From Tritrichomonas musculus (taxonomy: Eukaryota; Parabasalia; Tritrichomonadida; Tritrichomonadidae): DNA of 64,000 bases. The notes beneath the pieces are model-generated. The model was given only the letters and a program-made list of their open reading frames with translations. It had not been told where the DNA came from and did no database searches. Shown here one piece after another: positions 1-9,768 of this stretch. Position 1 is the first letter of the stretch; each line of letters begins with the position of its first letter. The translations under genes and the position numbers were made by a program. The stretch lies in contig JAPFFF010000002.1 in NCBI GenBank assembly GCA_039105265.1, forward strand, positions 9,052,001 to 9,116,000, written 5' to 3'.

Positions 1-1286
1 AATAACATAAAAGTAATAATCTAGACTAGAAGTTTCCAATTCTTATAATGATCTCAAAAATAGAAAAATACAATGTTGTAAGCAAAAAAATTTCGTAATT
101 TTTCTCTTTCTCACCAAAAAGAATCAAAAGGATGTAATATCGAATTTTAGTTCGATATTTTATCAATTCAATGATTTTGATAATAAAAAACGAAGAATTA
201 TCTAATGATTATAATATGATTATTTTTTCCTTAAAAAGCGAATTTGAAAAAGTATCAATGAAATTTATTAATGAAATAAATATTTATATAAAATGCTGAA
301 ACATAAGAGATAAAAATTGTCTAAAAAAAACAAAATTTGAATATTTGTTTTGCTGTTCGTTTATAATTTTTGGACGTTTATCAATTGATGAAGATAAACC
401 ATTATCTTGTGCAAAACATATTATCTTATTGCATTATATCAATATATAAATATGTTTTAATAGTTTTTAACTAATTTTTAATTTGTAATTTTCTGTAATC
501 TGTTATGTTGTCGGGATAAAGATAGCACAAAATTGAAAGATGATGAAAAAGTTCTCTCAATAAGTCTCAGAATGAAAATCAAATCTGACTTCTAATAAGT
601 TAAATACATCTTTAAATGCAAATATGTTTTTATAAATATTATTTATAAATAACAACATTTTAAAGATAAATGAATCAATTCTTTATCATGAAAAGTAAAC
701 GGTCACCAAAAAAATAAAGATATACTCGTTTTTATAGTCAATAATTTTATTTTTACAAATTTAACTAATAATTATTAATATTCCCATAATATATAATATG
801 TTTATATTCTTAAATAAAATATTACTTTGATGTACATGTTTATAGTCATACTTTAATTTTTTTCATTGATTGACGAAAAACTTTGGTGATTTGAGACAGA
901 TAGATGCACAACCTTGTGATTAATATCATATAAATGATGGTAAATATTATTATATAATTTAGTTTTTAATTAAACTCTGTTTTATGTTGAAAAAAATTAA
1001 ATTTTGTATTTTTAAATTTTTTTTTCTAAAAAAAAGCGTTACCACTTTAAATACCGTTACCATATTAAAAACACTACTGTAACTAAACCTGAAGAAAGTG
1101 AAGTCAAAAACTTAATTAGGCAACATAAAGAAAAAGTCCGGTTTTATTAAAAATTTTAAACTCAAAAAGTTTTATATATTTTAGTAATTTTCTAATTATT
1201 GTATATTATATAATTTGTGAAGTATTCATGTAAATAATTTATTTACTTGTTGATTTAAATGAATCAAAAATAGTATATTAGCAAAA
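1..1286. other. AT-rich intergenic stretch
   Basis: No gene can be supported. Two short coding-like scraps on the plus strand, about 505-594 and 1078-1150, stay open for 22-30 codons but have no start and no recognisable domain. The rest is low-complexity A/T sequence. Confidence 0.5.
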
Positions 1287-1348
1287 GGGTAGGTGGTGTA
1301 AAGGTAGCATAAATGTCTGTGGTCCGTGTTCGATTCACGGCTTGCCCA
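1287..1348 (+). tRNA. tRNA-like gene lacking the anticodon arm
   Basis: A 62-base sequence folds as a 7-bp acceptor stem (GGGTAGG with CTTGCCC, two G-T pairs), a D arm (GTGT and GCAT around AAAGGTA), a perfect 5-bp T stem (CCGTG/CACGG) with loop TTCGATT, and discriminator A. Only 12 bases lie between the D and T arms where about 22 are expected, so no anticodon stem-loop can form. The A-box-like and B-box-like regions survive, and six T's follow immediately as a Pol III terminator. The body most resembles tRNA-Gly, but the isotype cannot be read. It is either a tRNA pseudogene or a tRNA-derived small RNA gene. Confidence 0.6.
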
Positions 1349-1414
1349 TTTTTTGTTTTATTTTTTCTTTGAAAACCAATTATTCTTTGGAAAACAATCT
1401 TGATCGCATGAAAC

Positions 1415-1504
1415 TAATCATACCTCCATTTGACGGTTTGGAGGAATTTTGAATTGAAAAATCCTCTCAAAAATCCTCCAAACGGTCAAATGGAGGTATG
1501 CTTA
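1415..1504. mobile_element. 90-bp foldback element
   Basis: Two 27-base arms (1419-1445 and 1474-1500, beginning CATACCTCCATTTGAC) are inverted copies with one mismatch around a 28-base loop. The similarity reaches TAATCATACC on the left and the inverse of TAAGCATACC on the right. Flanks are CATGAAAC (1407-1414) and CATGAAAT (1505-1512), an imperfect 8-base target duplication. It carries no coding sequence. Confidence 0.6.
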
Positions 1505-1678
1505 CATGAAATATTATTATTTGAATGCTTTCATATTATATTCTACAGTAGTAGAATTAATGTCATTATGATTAATTTTTCATTTTATATTTAATAAATT
1601 TATTAATAAAGGTAACAAATATCATCTATATATATTCACAAATATAAATTATTGCTCAATTTTTTAAAATATCTGTTA

Positions 1679-2084
1679 GCAGTGGAGATATCACTTTTTG
1701 AAATTGAGAAGGTTTGTTTAATTTTTTTGAAAAAATTAAAAAAAATGGTACGTTTATCTTTTTATATAAAGATCCAAAAAGATCAATTCCGAACTTTAGA
1801 TTATTTAATACCCAAATTGTTATAAATTACATCAAATTCAACCAGATACAACATCTTTTATGCATCGATAATAGATTAAAATTTCTCAAATAATTGATAT
1901 AACTTGGTATATTTTGAATTTCAAGCTATTCATGATTGATATTTGCAAAAAACTATTTTTATAAGTAAATGATATTTAAAGTATAGTATAAAAAAAAAAC
2001 AGAAAACCATAAATATTAATATTTTAAATTATGATGGAAATCAAACAAACCTTGTGAAATTAAAAAAGTGATATTTCGACTGCC
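1679..2084. mobile_element. Short inverted-repeat element, Tc1/mariner-like ends
   Basis: The left end reads TA-GCAGTGGAGATATCACTTT and the inverse of the right end reads TA-GGCAGTCGAAATATCAC. Both continue with a similar tract ending in AAGGTTTG, giving imperfect inverted repeats of about 45 bp next to TA dinucleotides. The 406-bp interior is AT-rich with no ORF. TA targets and a CAGT-type terminus suggest a non-autonomous Tc1/mariner relative; no transposase is present to confirm it. Confidence 0.5.
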
Positions 2085-2100
2085 TATAGATATTTCTTAA

Positions 2101-2854
2101 AAAAAAATTTATAGAAATAACATAAATAATATTTATAAAAAATATTTGTATTTATTATTAAAATTGGTTAGAGTAAAAAAAATAACTTTTTTTTCCTATC
2201 GTTGTAACCCCTATCAAAATCCAATTTTTTCTTATTTAGACGATGAAAAGAAAATAGTTGTTGCAAAATCTGGTAAAAAATCATATGATCTCATATTTGC
2301 TTGTCGAACTATTGAAAAAGTTTGCATCCGACCAGATATCAACAGAATTTGTGTTGATTCATTTACCAGATTAAATGAATTCAGTGAAAATTCGCAACTT
2401 GAATATATTGAAGATAATGCATTTAGGAATTGTTCTTTGTTGAAGAGCATTTCTATTCCTTTTCGTGTTAAAAAAATTGGTGGAGCTGTTTTTTCAAAAT
2501 GTGGTAACCTTCAAAAAGTTGAATTTTCAGAAGGCTCTCAATTGGAAAAAATTTAAAAAAGGAGCTTTTGCTTGGACTTCAATTCAGAATATTGTGATTC
2601 CAAGGAAAACAAATTACATTAATAGGGCAGCTTTTTTAAGTTGTGAACAATTAAAATCTGCTGAAATATTGAGTGATAATATTTTCATTGATGATTTTTG
2701 TTTCAAAAAGTGCAAATCACTCCTTGTGGTTTCAATTCCTAATGTACATAAAGTATCTTTGACAGTAGAAATATTCAATGAGTGCTCAAATGACTTTTCA
2801 CTTTTCATTTCATCCAATTCTTTAGCAAATGCAGATCGTTTTCATAAAACATAA
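2101..2854 (+). pseudogene. Broken BspA-like leucine-rich-repeat gene
   Basis: Two overlapping frames encode one BspA-type (TpLRR) protein with motifs such as YIEDNAFRNCSLLKSISIP and CKSLLVVSIP. The first frame ends with QLEKI near 2556 and the second resumes with KKGAFAWTSIQNIVIP; a one-base shift in an A/T run at about 2545-2560 explains the break. The first frame has no ATG anywhere before the break, so the 5' end is lost as well. In trichomonads this family is large and mostly surface-associated. About 240 residues survive; intact members are often much longer. Confidence 0.75.
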
Positions 2855-3821
2855 ATCTTATATTAATATCCTATAAAGAGTCTTTTAATAAAAATTCTAT
2901 AATATCTTTCAAAAGTTTTAATTTATAAAATCTATTAAACATATATATTATTGAATATAAAAATTATTAACAAATATTGCTTATAATATTCACAATCATC
3001 AAAAAAATGAATAAAGTGTTACATATTCTATAACACCGAAGATTCGAAAATTCATCATTTTGGTTTATATAAACCTCTTGAATCATTGAACTCTAAAATA
3101 CAAATAAAAAAGAATAACAATTTTTTGTATGCATCAAAAAAAGGAACTCTATAGCGTTTATTTTTTTAGTAAAATATCGTTATTATCAGCTCTAACCGCC
3201 CGTAAACCACATATCGATAAAAAAAAAAAAAACAGAAGTATCAATAAAAAGTGGGAAATTTGTATCTGATAAGCTTTTTTGGGATATACTGAAATGATAT
3301 ATCTTATTCATTACTTTAATAATAAATCTAATTATTATTTAATAATTATATAATTTGTAAATTTTCAGCATATCAGATTTTTTGTGTACCGAAACATTTT
3401 TTTATCTATACAGGAAAATACTGAGCAAAAAAATATCGATTTTTACCAAATATTTTTTTTGGTTACAGGTTTTATTAAGAATCCTAATTTAGGATTGATA
3501 AGCATCCTTGAAACTCTGAATTTATATTCTAATAACTTAAACGTTTCTTATATAATAATTTTTAACAAAGCAATCTAGAGATTATTAACAATTAAGAATA
3601 GATTAAGTATTAATGGAACTTGAACAAGCGTAATTCAAATCTATTTTCGTTAACGAAATTATCTTAATTTCAAATAAATATTCAATTTTTCAATATAAAA
3701 TCTTAACCATTGAATTTCATATATATTCTAACTTTTTGAACGGAACCCTCTTTATTTATTCACCTGCCGAAGAACTTTTTAAAAAGAAAATAAATTAAAT
3801 TTCAATAATAGTTTGTTTATA
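2855..3821. other. Intergenic region upstream of beta-amylase
   Basis: AT-rich sequence. An open frame at about 3384-3578 has no ATG and no recognisable domain, so I do not call it. An ACTTTTTGA motif lies at about 3730-3740. Confidence 0.5.
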
Positions 3822-3826
3822 TCATT
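3822..3826 (+). promoter_or_regulatory. Initiator-like TCATT before beta-amylase
   Basis: TCATT ends 8 bases before the ATG at 3835. It matches the trichomonad Inr consensus TCA+1-pyrimidine-(T/A) at the usual distance. Transcription start is inferred, not shown. Confidence 0.5.
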
Positions 3827-3834
3827 TTTAAAAA

Positions 3835-5103
3835 ATGTTAGCATTATTCATTGCTTCAGCATTCTCTGGATGCGATGTATTTGTCATGGCTCCACTTGAT
3901 CTTGTAGATGCCAATGGCAATCCAAGCTTTCAATCTAAGTTCGAAAACTGGTGTAATATGCTTCGTGGTGCAAATGTAAAAGGTGTTATGCTTGATGTCT
4001 GGTGGGGAATTACAGAACCATCACCAAAGAACTATCGATGGTCAGGTTACGAAACACTTTTTGGAATCATAAGGAGCAAAGGTCTCAAAATCATCCCAGT
4101 TTTTTCATTCCATAAATGCGGTGGATCAGTTGGCGATTATGTTAATATTCCAATTCCTTCATTCGTTTGGCAAGGAAGCTTACAACCTAACTTCATTGAT
4201 TATTATGGAAATAAAGATGATGCATATATCTCATTTGCATTTGATAACGTTAAAATTGGTCCAAACAATGAAAGAACACCATTAGAAATGTATAATGACT
4301 GGATGACAGCATTCAAAGCCCAGTTCAATAGTTTTATTGAAGATGGATCAATAATCGAAATTGAAGTTGGTGCCGGACCTTGTGGAGAACTTCGTTACCC
4401 ATCTTACAGAGCATATTTCTCCTATCCAGGTTGTGGAATGTTCCAATGCTTCGACTCACAATTCAAAGCCAAATTCCAACAAGACGCCAGAAACGCAGGT
4501 CACTCTGAATGGGATGCACCACCTTCAGATGCAGGAGATTATAATGTTAGACCAGGTGGTTCATCTTTCTGGTCTAATGGATTCAAATCAGAATATGGTA
4601 AATTCTTCTGCAGCTGGTACCAACAACAATTAATTGACCACGGAAGTAGTGTTCTTGCACTTGCTCGTTCTTTATTCCCTAATACTCGTATTTCTTGCAA
4701 GATTTCTGGTCTTCATTGGCAATATACTTCAGAATGCCATTGTGCCGAACTTACAGCCGGATTTTATAACGCAAACGGTAATGATGGTTATGGACAAATT
4801 ATTTCTATGTTCAAACAACACAACGTTGATGTTTGCTTCACTTGCCTTGAAATGCATGAAGATTGGGGTGCCGGTTCTAATCCACCAAATCTTGTTAGAC
4901 AAATCCTTGAAACAACAAAAAGAAATGGTTTACGCTTTGAAGGTGAAAATGCTCTTGAAAGATATGATTGGGATGCATATAACCAAATCAAAAGCTGGGT
5001 TTATCAAGGCCTTTCAACTTTCACATACTTAAGAATGACTGATTCTTTGATGAATGGCGGAAATTGGGAAACTTTCAAATCTTTTGTTAACCAAATGAAT
5101 TAA
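3835..5103 (+). CDS. Beta-amylase (glycoside hydrolase family 14)
   Basis: This 422-residue protein should release maltose from the non-reducing ends of starch or glycogen. Family landmarks are all present: GVMLDVWWG at 50-58, SFHKCGG at 91-97, the first catalytic glutamate Glu185 in GPCGELRYPSY, the second catalytic glutamate Glu339 in TCLEM, and ENALERYD at 371-378. The first 12 residues are hydrophobic and end in SG-C, which looks like a short signal peptide, so the enzyme is probably secreted or lysosomal. Length is slightly below plant enzymes, which carry longer tails. The ATG is preceded by an initiator motif. Coding GC is clearly above the flanks. No defect is seen and it stands alone. 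Confidence 0.95.
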   Translation: MLALFIASAFSGCDVFVMAPLDLVDANGNPSFQSKFENWCNMLRGANVKGVMLDVWWGITEPSPKNYRWSGYETLFGIIRSKGLKIIPVFSFHKCGGSVGDYVNIPIPSFVWQGSLQPNFIDYYGNKDDAYISFAFDNVKIGPNNERTPLEMYNDWMTAFKAQFNSFIEDGSIIEIEVGAGPCGELRYPSYRAYFSYPGCGMFQCFDSQFKAKFQQDARNAGHSEWDAPPSDAGDYNVRPGGSSFWSNGFKSEYGKFFCSWYQQQLIDHGSSVLALARSLFPNTRISCKISGLHWQYTSECHCAELTAGFYNANGNDGYGQIISMFKQHNVDVCFTCLEMHEDWGAGSNPPNLVRQILETTKRNGLRFEGENALERYDWDAYNQIKSWVYQGLSTFTYLRMTDSLMNGGNWETFKSFVNQMN

Positions 5104-5322
5104 TTAATTATGTTAAGTTTTTTATTTTTATCAACTTTTCTCATTTTGCTTACATATTTTAAAAAGAAATGTATAGTTATTAGTAATGTGTGTGTTTTAT
5201 TTAAATTATAATCGGCTCTCTAAAGTATCTACTACTAAATGAGTTCTCTCAAAAAGTTTGTTCATCAGAAAAAGTTCATGATTTTTTTTATGAATATAAA
5301 AAAATTTTCTTTTATAAGTTCT

Positions 5323-7002
5323 TTATGAGGCAGCTTCTTCTACTATCTGTTTCCAATCATTCTTATAAAGAGAATCAACATAAGAAGTCATCTTTTCTTC
5401 TTCAGAGAAGAATTCAAACATTGGAACGGCTTCCCAGCCTCCTTCTGCCCTCTGGAATCTCAGGCACGTCCCGAAGTGGGACTTCTCTCCCTTGTCCACG
5501 ACAATGTGCTTTCTGAGCAGCAATGTTCCCTTCTCTGCGTCGACAATTGTCAAGCTTCCGGGCGGCTGTGAGTTCTCCAAGACGGAGCCTGACTTAACGC
5601 ACAAAACGACAACTTTTTCAGTACCGATTGAATCCAAATTCAAATCAACACAAAAAGTCCAAACTGATCCGTAAATTTGCTTTTTCAAGTAATTCACAGC
5701 AGGCTTGCAATTCTTCATGTTTTCATCAGAGACGAGTGACTCTTCAATTTCAGTGCATCTTGTTCCACTTTTTGAATCCAAAACGATAAAAGTTGGTGTC
5801 CAATAACTTGACAAAGTGATGTTGTTTTGGTAGTTCTTTGCTGATCCTCCCATGTAAACCTTGAAGTTCATGACTGGTGGCAGTTGATGCTCATTCAAAA
5901 TTTTTGAAAGGGAAACTTTTTGAGAGGATGGAATAATTGATGCTTTAGAAAAGTTTGTTTTTTGCCAATTTGTGTTGATTTTCAGAATTTCATCAAGTAT
6001 CTGTTTTTCAAGTTGTTCTTCTGAAAAATCAGAGTTCTTCTCAAATTCTAAAAGTGGGAATTCATTGACAATTTGGCCGTTGGGAAGTTTTTGAGACAAG
6101 TCAGTAATCAAAACTGGCACAACGTATTTTTTATTTTTTTCTACCTTAATTTGGAGCTCAAGAAACCTGTCTATTTCAAAATCGGAACTTTTTGAGACGT
6201 AAAATTCGCCTTCAGAAAAAGTTTTAAATTTTCCTTTATGGCCACCAATGAAGTTCACAGTAATGGTTCCTGTGTAATCGCCGACATTTAGGACAAAGAC
6301 TTCTGCCTTGTCATTGATTAAATTGAGCATACATGTTTGAAGCTGAGTTTTTCCTGTTGGATATGCAATACAATTTTCATTAGTACTGAAGCCAACTTCA
6401 TCCCACGTGTTAGCTTTCGTTAGATAATAGTAAATTCCATTGTGTACGTGACTTTTCTTATCTTCTTCAGTTTGCATTACTGGAAAAGCTTGAAATAGTT
6501 CGATCTCGACTGGCAATTTTGAATCAAAATGAACTGGAGGTGAATATGTTGTGAAAACATTGAAAAATGGACTCCTGAGTTTATCAAAAGAAATAGGATT
6601 GTATGTTAACGCTACACTTGAAAATTCTATTGTTAAACATGCACGAGATGATACACATGATGTAATTGGGAAAGTCTGTTTGATGGGTTCAAAAGGTGTG
6701 GATTCAAAATTTTCAATAGAATGTTCTATTAAAAATTTGGGGAAATTAATATCAACTCTTCCAATCAATTCATCTTCTTTTAATGGACGAACGCTGTAAA
6801 TAGTAAAACTTAATGTTCCACATCTAAAAAATGGAATATATGTATCAACATTGTAATAGGGGCTTGTTGTGCTTTCAGTTATTTTTGATATACAATTCAT
6901 GAAACGTAATGATGAAATCGATGAAAAACATAATTTGGTTTTTGGAGGTTGGTTATTTGATAATGGAAGTTTTTCTGCATTAATGACTTTTACCCGAAGC
7001 AT
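5323..7002 (-). CDS. C2-domain protein with TerD-like C-terminus
   Basis: The first ATG in frame (7000-7002) gives 559 residues beginning MLRVKVINAEKLPL, the start of a C2 domain of about 115 residues; C2 domains usually bind membranes or calcium. The last 120 residues resemble the C-terminal half of TerD-type domains, with a strand-rich segment reading SLTIVDAEKGTLLLRKH followed by a GGWEAVP turn. The middle is unassigned. No membrane span or signal peptide is visible, so a cytosolic, membrane-recruited role is likely. The protein starting at 63761 has the same N-terminal organisation and is a paralogue. The C2 call is fairly firm; the TerD resemblance is by eye only. Confidence 0.75.
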   Translation of the reverse strand: MLRVKVINAEKLPLSNNQPPKTKLCFSSISSLRFMNCISKITESTTSPYYNVDTYIPFFRCGTLSFTIYSVRPLKEDELIGRVDINFPKFLIEHSIENFESTPFEPIKQTFPITSCVSSRACLTIEFSSVALTYNPISFDKLRSPFFNVFTTYSPPVHFDSKLPVEIELFQAFPVMQTEEDKKSHVHNGIYYYLTKANTWDEVGFSTNENCIAYPTGKTQLQTCMLNLINDKAEVFVLNVGDYTGTITVNFIGGHKGKFKTFSEGEFYVSKSSDFEIDRFLELQIKVEKNKKYVVPVLITDLSQKLPNGQIVNEFPLLEFEKNSDFSEEQLEKQILDEILKINTNWQKTNFSKASIIPSSQKVSLSKILNEHQLPPVMNFKVYMGGSAKNYQNNITLSSYWTPTFIVLDSKSGTRCTEIEESLVSDENMKNCKPAVNYLKKQIYGSVWTFCVDLNLDSIGTEKVVVLCVKSGSVLENSQPPGSLTIVDAEKGTLLLRKHIVVDKGEKSHFGTCLRFQRAEGGWEAVPMFEFFSEEEKMTSYVDSLYKNDWKQIVEEAAS

Positions 7003-7476
7003 ATAATAAAATAAATGCAAATATAAAAAAAACGATTATTATATTCACAATTTTTGAGAAATGAGATTATGATAACATTCAATTTTTTTAGCGTTCACTC
7101 AAATTCTTTGATTTTTCTATTTATCTGCTTTTTTTTAATTCAATAAATATCAGCTCATATAATATATTTTTTAAGCAATTTTCTTTTTTCCTTTACCTTA
7201 TTTATTGGTTCCTAACAAAAATAATAAAACCAACCTCAATAACGTTTTGAAAAAATTATTATAACAATATCTCAAAATAAGAATAGTTTAAATGATTTTT
7301 ATTATTGAATGTTTAATTAAATTTAAACTATTTTCATGGTTAAATGCTGAATGCTATTTTAGCAAAATTTTTTTAATAGCATAAAAAAAAAATTATTTGT
7401 TTAATATGGAAAAAGATCAAAAAATGGAACCATAAAAATTTGAACCTTAAAAAATTATTTATATATTATCCATCAT
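7003..7476. other. AT-rich intergenic stretch
   Basis: Nothing recognisable apart from a CCATCAT just before the ATG at 7477, which may be an initiator for the decayed gene that follows. Confidence 0.5.
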
Positions 7477-7901
7477 ATGAAAAATATCTTTTTAACGGTT
7501 TTCTATTCAGGTCGTGATGACTATTCGGAAGGAATTGAATTCAAAGCTGGAATTCTCTCAAAAAGTTCAATAAGAGAAATAATCAAAGATAACAGCAATG
7601 GGCAAACACGATTTATGTTCATCACTGATTGCCTCGGAGGAGGATCTGTTTTTGACATTACGGCTGCCAAAATGCGATTTCATTTTAAGTTGCAAAAAGT
7701 GGCACAATCGAGTCAAAAGAAATAAGAAGGACCCACGGAATTTTCACTTATTATTTCTGCAAGATCGCAAGTGATTGTCCAAATATCACACCAAGGAGAC
7801 TCGTTGAAAGAATCAATCCTTCGCTCGCCAGATTCAATGAACTTTTCACATGCGAAATGAGCAACGAAACACTCGAAGACAGCCCAATTTTCTTCAATTA
7901 G
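7477..7901 (+). pseudogene. Decayed caspase-like (C14) peptidase fragment
   Basis: An ATG frame (7477-7725) reads TVFYSGRDDYSEGIEFKAG and MFITDCLGGGSVFDI, at the positions where caspase-like peptidases carry the catalytic FYSGHG histidine and the DCCHSG cysteine. Both are replaced here, His by Arg and Cys by Leu. After a frame break near 7725 a second frame, ending at 7901, reads GIFTYYFCKIASDC, NITPRRLVERIN and LEDSPIFFN, the usual end of such proteins. The N-terminal half of the peptidase domain is absent. It is a dead copy of a host metacaspase-like gene; the family call rests on these motifs alone. Confidence 0.5.
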
Positions 7902-7922
7902 AATAGATATTTAATTTAATTT

Positions 7923-8413
7923 AATCATGTATTGAATAAATAGATTCTATTTTTAATTAAACTTTGACTATTAATTTTCGACATTGAATTTTTCAAAGTG
8001 CATTCAATTAATCATTTTTTATAAAACGATCTCCTGATGGAGATCCATATGCTTTCTGCTAAGCTCCCTCTGTTGGAGGATTATGTGAAGCATCCTTATG
8101 GAGTTGCTAGCTCATAAGACTCACCATATCGCAATAAAGCCATGCTTTTCTATAAGTAAATTTCTTATTCTAATAAATTTAAATACGGATAAACTTCTGA
8201 ATTTAAAAATAAACAATTCAAAAATTGAATACATTGCTTTGAGAGAAACAAAAAATTTTCGACACTTTATCGTTTTTTTAGTCAATTTTGAATGTGAATT
8301 GACGGTTATTTGCTCGTTATGTCGAAAATTAATAGTCAGAGTTTATTTTCTATTCAAAAATATTCAAAAAGTTGTACTTATTCAAAAAGTTGTACTTATT
8401 CAATCTATGATTT
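7923..8413. mobile_element. Possible inverted-repeat element
   Basis: A tract at about 7959-7986 (TTTGACTATTAATTTTCGAC) recurs inverted at 8319-8345 with one difference, and weaker similarity continues outward to AATCATGTATTGAATA on the left and its inverse on the right. Between the arms lie short hairpins such as GATCTCCTGATGGAGATC at 8030. The right arm holds a direct duplication of TTATTCAAAAAGTTGTAC (8361-8400). No ORF with a plausible product and no clear target duplication were found. Confidence 0.4.
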
Positions 8414-8804
8414 TTCACATGTCTTGATCTGAATCTCAATCTATTTCAATCTTCAACTGCATGGATTACATGCAAAATCAGATATTCTTTCAATCTTTGG
8501 GAGAAATATTTTCAAAATTGCGAATAATCGACAAATGATATAAAAGTAATTAGATCAAAAAAAAATAAATTGTATCAAGTATAAATGATATTATTTATTG
8601 AATACTGCATGAAAATCAACTAAGCTGACTTTAAATTTATTATCAATTAGGTTTAAATTTATTTTCTATTACTAATATTTGTGATTGCATACATACTAAT
8701 TATATGTTTAAATTATGTTCAAAATAGTATTCTTATTTATATATTTATATATTTATATATTTAGGTTTAATAGAAAATATTATTAAGTTGTATACAATTG
8801 TAAA

Positions 8805-9368
8805 CAGGTATGACCAACGTTGACGTTGAGCTCGTTTAATTTTATAACAACTCATTCATTGACAGTCAACGATCAACGACGTTGAGACCGTTAAGGTCCA
8901 CGAAATGAACGACCATCAACAATGCTTTCAACGTTAATATAACATTGAAAAAACGAACGAGTTAACGTTAATTCACATTATGTTATAAAAAAGTTTTTTT
9001 TTATTAATAAAATTTATTAAATTTTTAACTTTTTGATATATTTTTTCCGCCATTCAATTTAAAAAAAAAAAAAAAAAAAGAATAAATTTTAAGAATAATA
9101 AAGAGTGTAAAAGCAATAATATTCTAATTCGAAATTAATTTGTTTTTGCTCATTATGAACAAATCTATTTTCAGGTAAAAATACAAGAATGTAACTTTGA
9201 CTTCGACTCGTTGAAATGAAATTGAAAAAAGTTAAAAAGTGACATATTTTTGGACGATCACTTTCAATGTCATTTGCCACGTTGACGTTGGCATCATTTC
9301 AACGTTGACAACGAAGAGCTTTTAAACGGTCGTCACGTTATCAATTTTTTCAACGTTGACCATCCCTG
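8805..9368. mobile_element. Non-autonomous hAT-type element
   Basis: The left end CAGGTATGACCAACGTTGA and the inverse of the right end CAGGGATGGTCAACGTTGA match at 17 of 19 positions. ATTGTAAA stands immediately on both sides (8797-8804 and 9369-9376), a perfect 8-bp target duplication. CAGGG-type termini with 8-bp duplications are typical of the hAT superfamily. CAACGTTGA-like words recur inside near both ends and may be transposase binding sites. A minus-strand frame at 9089-9280 (63 codons) is not recognisable as transposase. Confidence 0.85.
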
Positions 9369-9414
9369 ATTGTAAATACAAATTTTGGTACAACCGTTGA
9401 AAACTAGTTTAAAG

Positions 9415-9417
<3 letters not shown>

Positions 9418-9449
<32 letters not shown>
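9418..9449. repeat. Poly-T tract
   Basis: Uninterrupted run of about 32 T's, 40 bases beyond the hAT target duplication. Confidence 0.9.
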
Positions 9450-9607
9450 CTTTGTAAAGAAAGTTCAAAATTCATTTCCTCCAGTTCGTGAATAAAAAGG
9501 CACAATAATATAATAGAAAAATACTATTCAATTAAAAATAAAAATATAATTATGATTATAGTGTAGTAATTAATTTTTACTAATCATTAAGACTTCAATT
9601 TCTCGCC

Positions 9608-9768
9608 TTAGGGTTTTACTTTGATCGGCCATTTAGATAGAAGGTCAACAATTTCTGGATGATTTTCTTCTCTTGCATAGTCAATGGCAGCCTTGTGAAT
9701 ATTTTATTTCAAAATTTTATAAATCAATCAAGTTTTCAATCATATGAAAAAAGTTAGATTTGAATTTC
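9608..9768 (-). pseudogene. Detached 3' end of the ankyrin-type gene
   Basis: Read on the minus strand, this piece gives KAAIDYAREENHPEIVDLL followed by SKWPIKVKP and a stop at 9608-9610, the typical last ankyrin repeat and tail of trichomonad ankyrin proteins. It lies beyond the 188-bp array and in the same orientation as the gene at 11271-12656. It is best read as that gene's original C-terminus, now separated by the expanded array. Confidence 0.6.

Noticed and set aside
3384-3578. 64-codon plus-strand frame upstream of beta-amylase
   Set aside because: It has no ATG start, no domain and A/T-driven composition.
8098-8427. 109-codon plus-strand frame
   Set aside because: It overlaps the inverted-repeat element and its duplicated TTATTCAAAAAGTTGTAC words; composition and lack of any domain suggest chance.
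9089-9280. 63-codon minus-strand frame inside the hAT element as a transposase remnant
   Set aside because: No BED finger, dimerisation domain or other hAT signature is visible.
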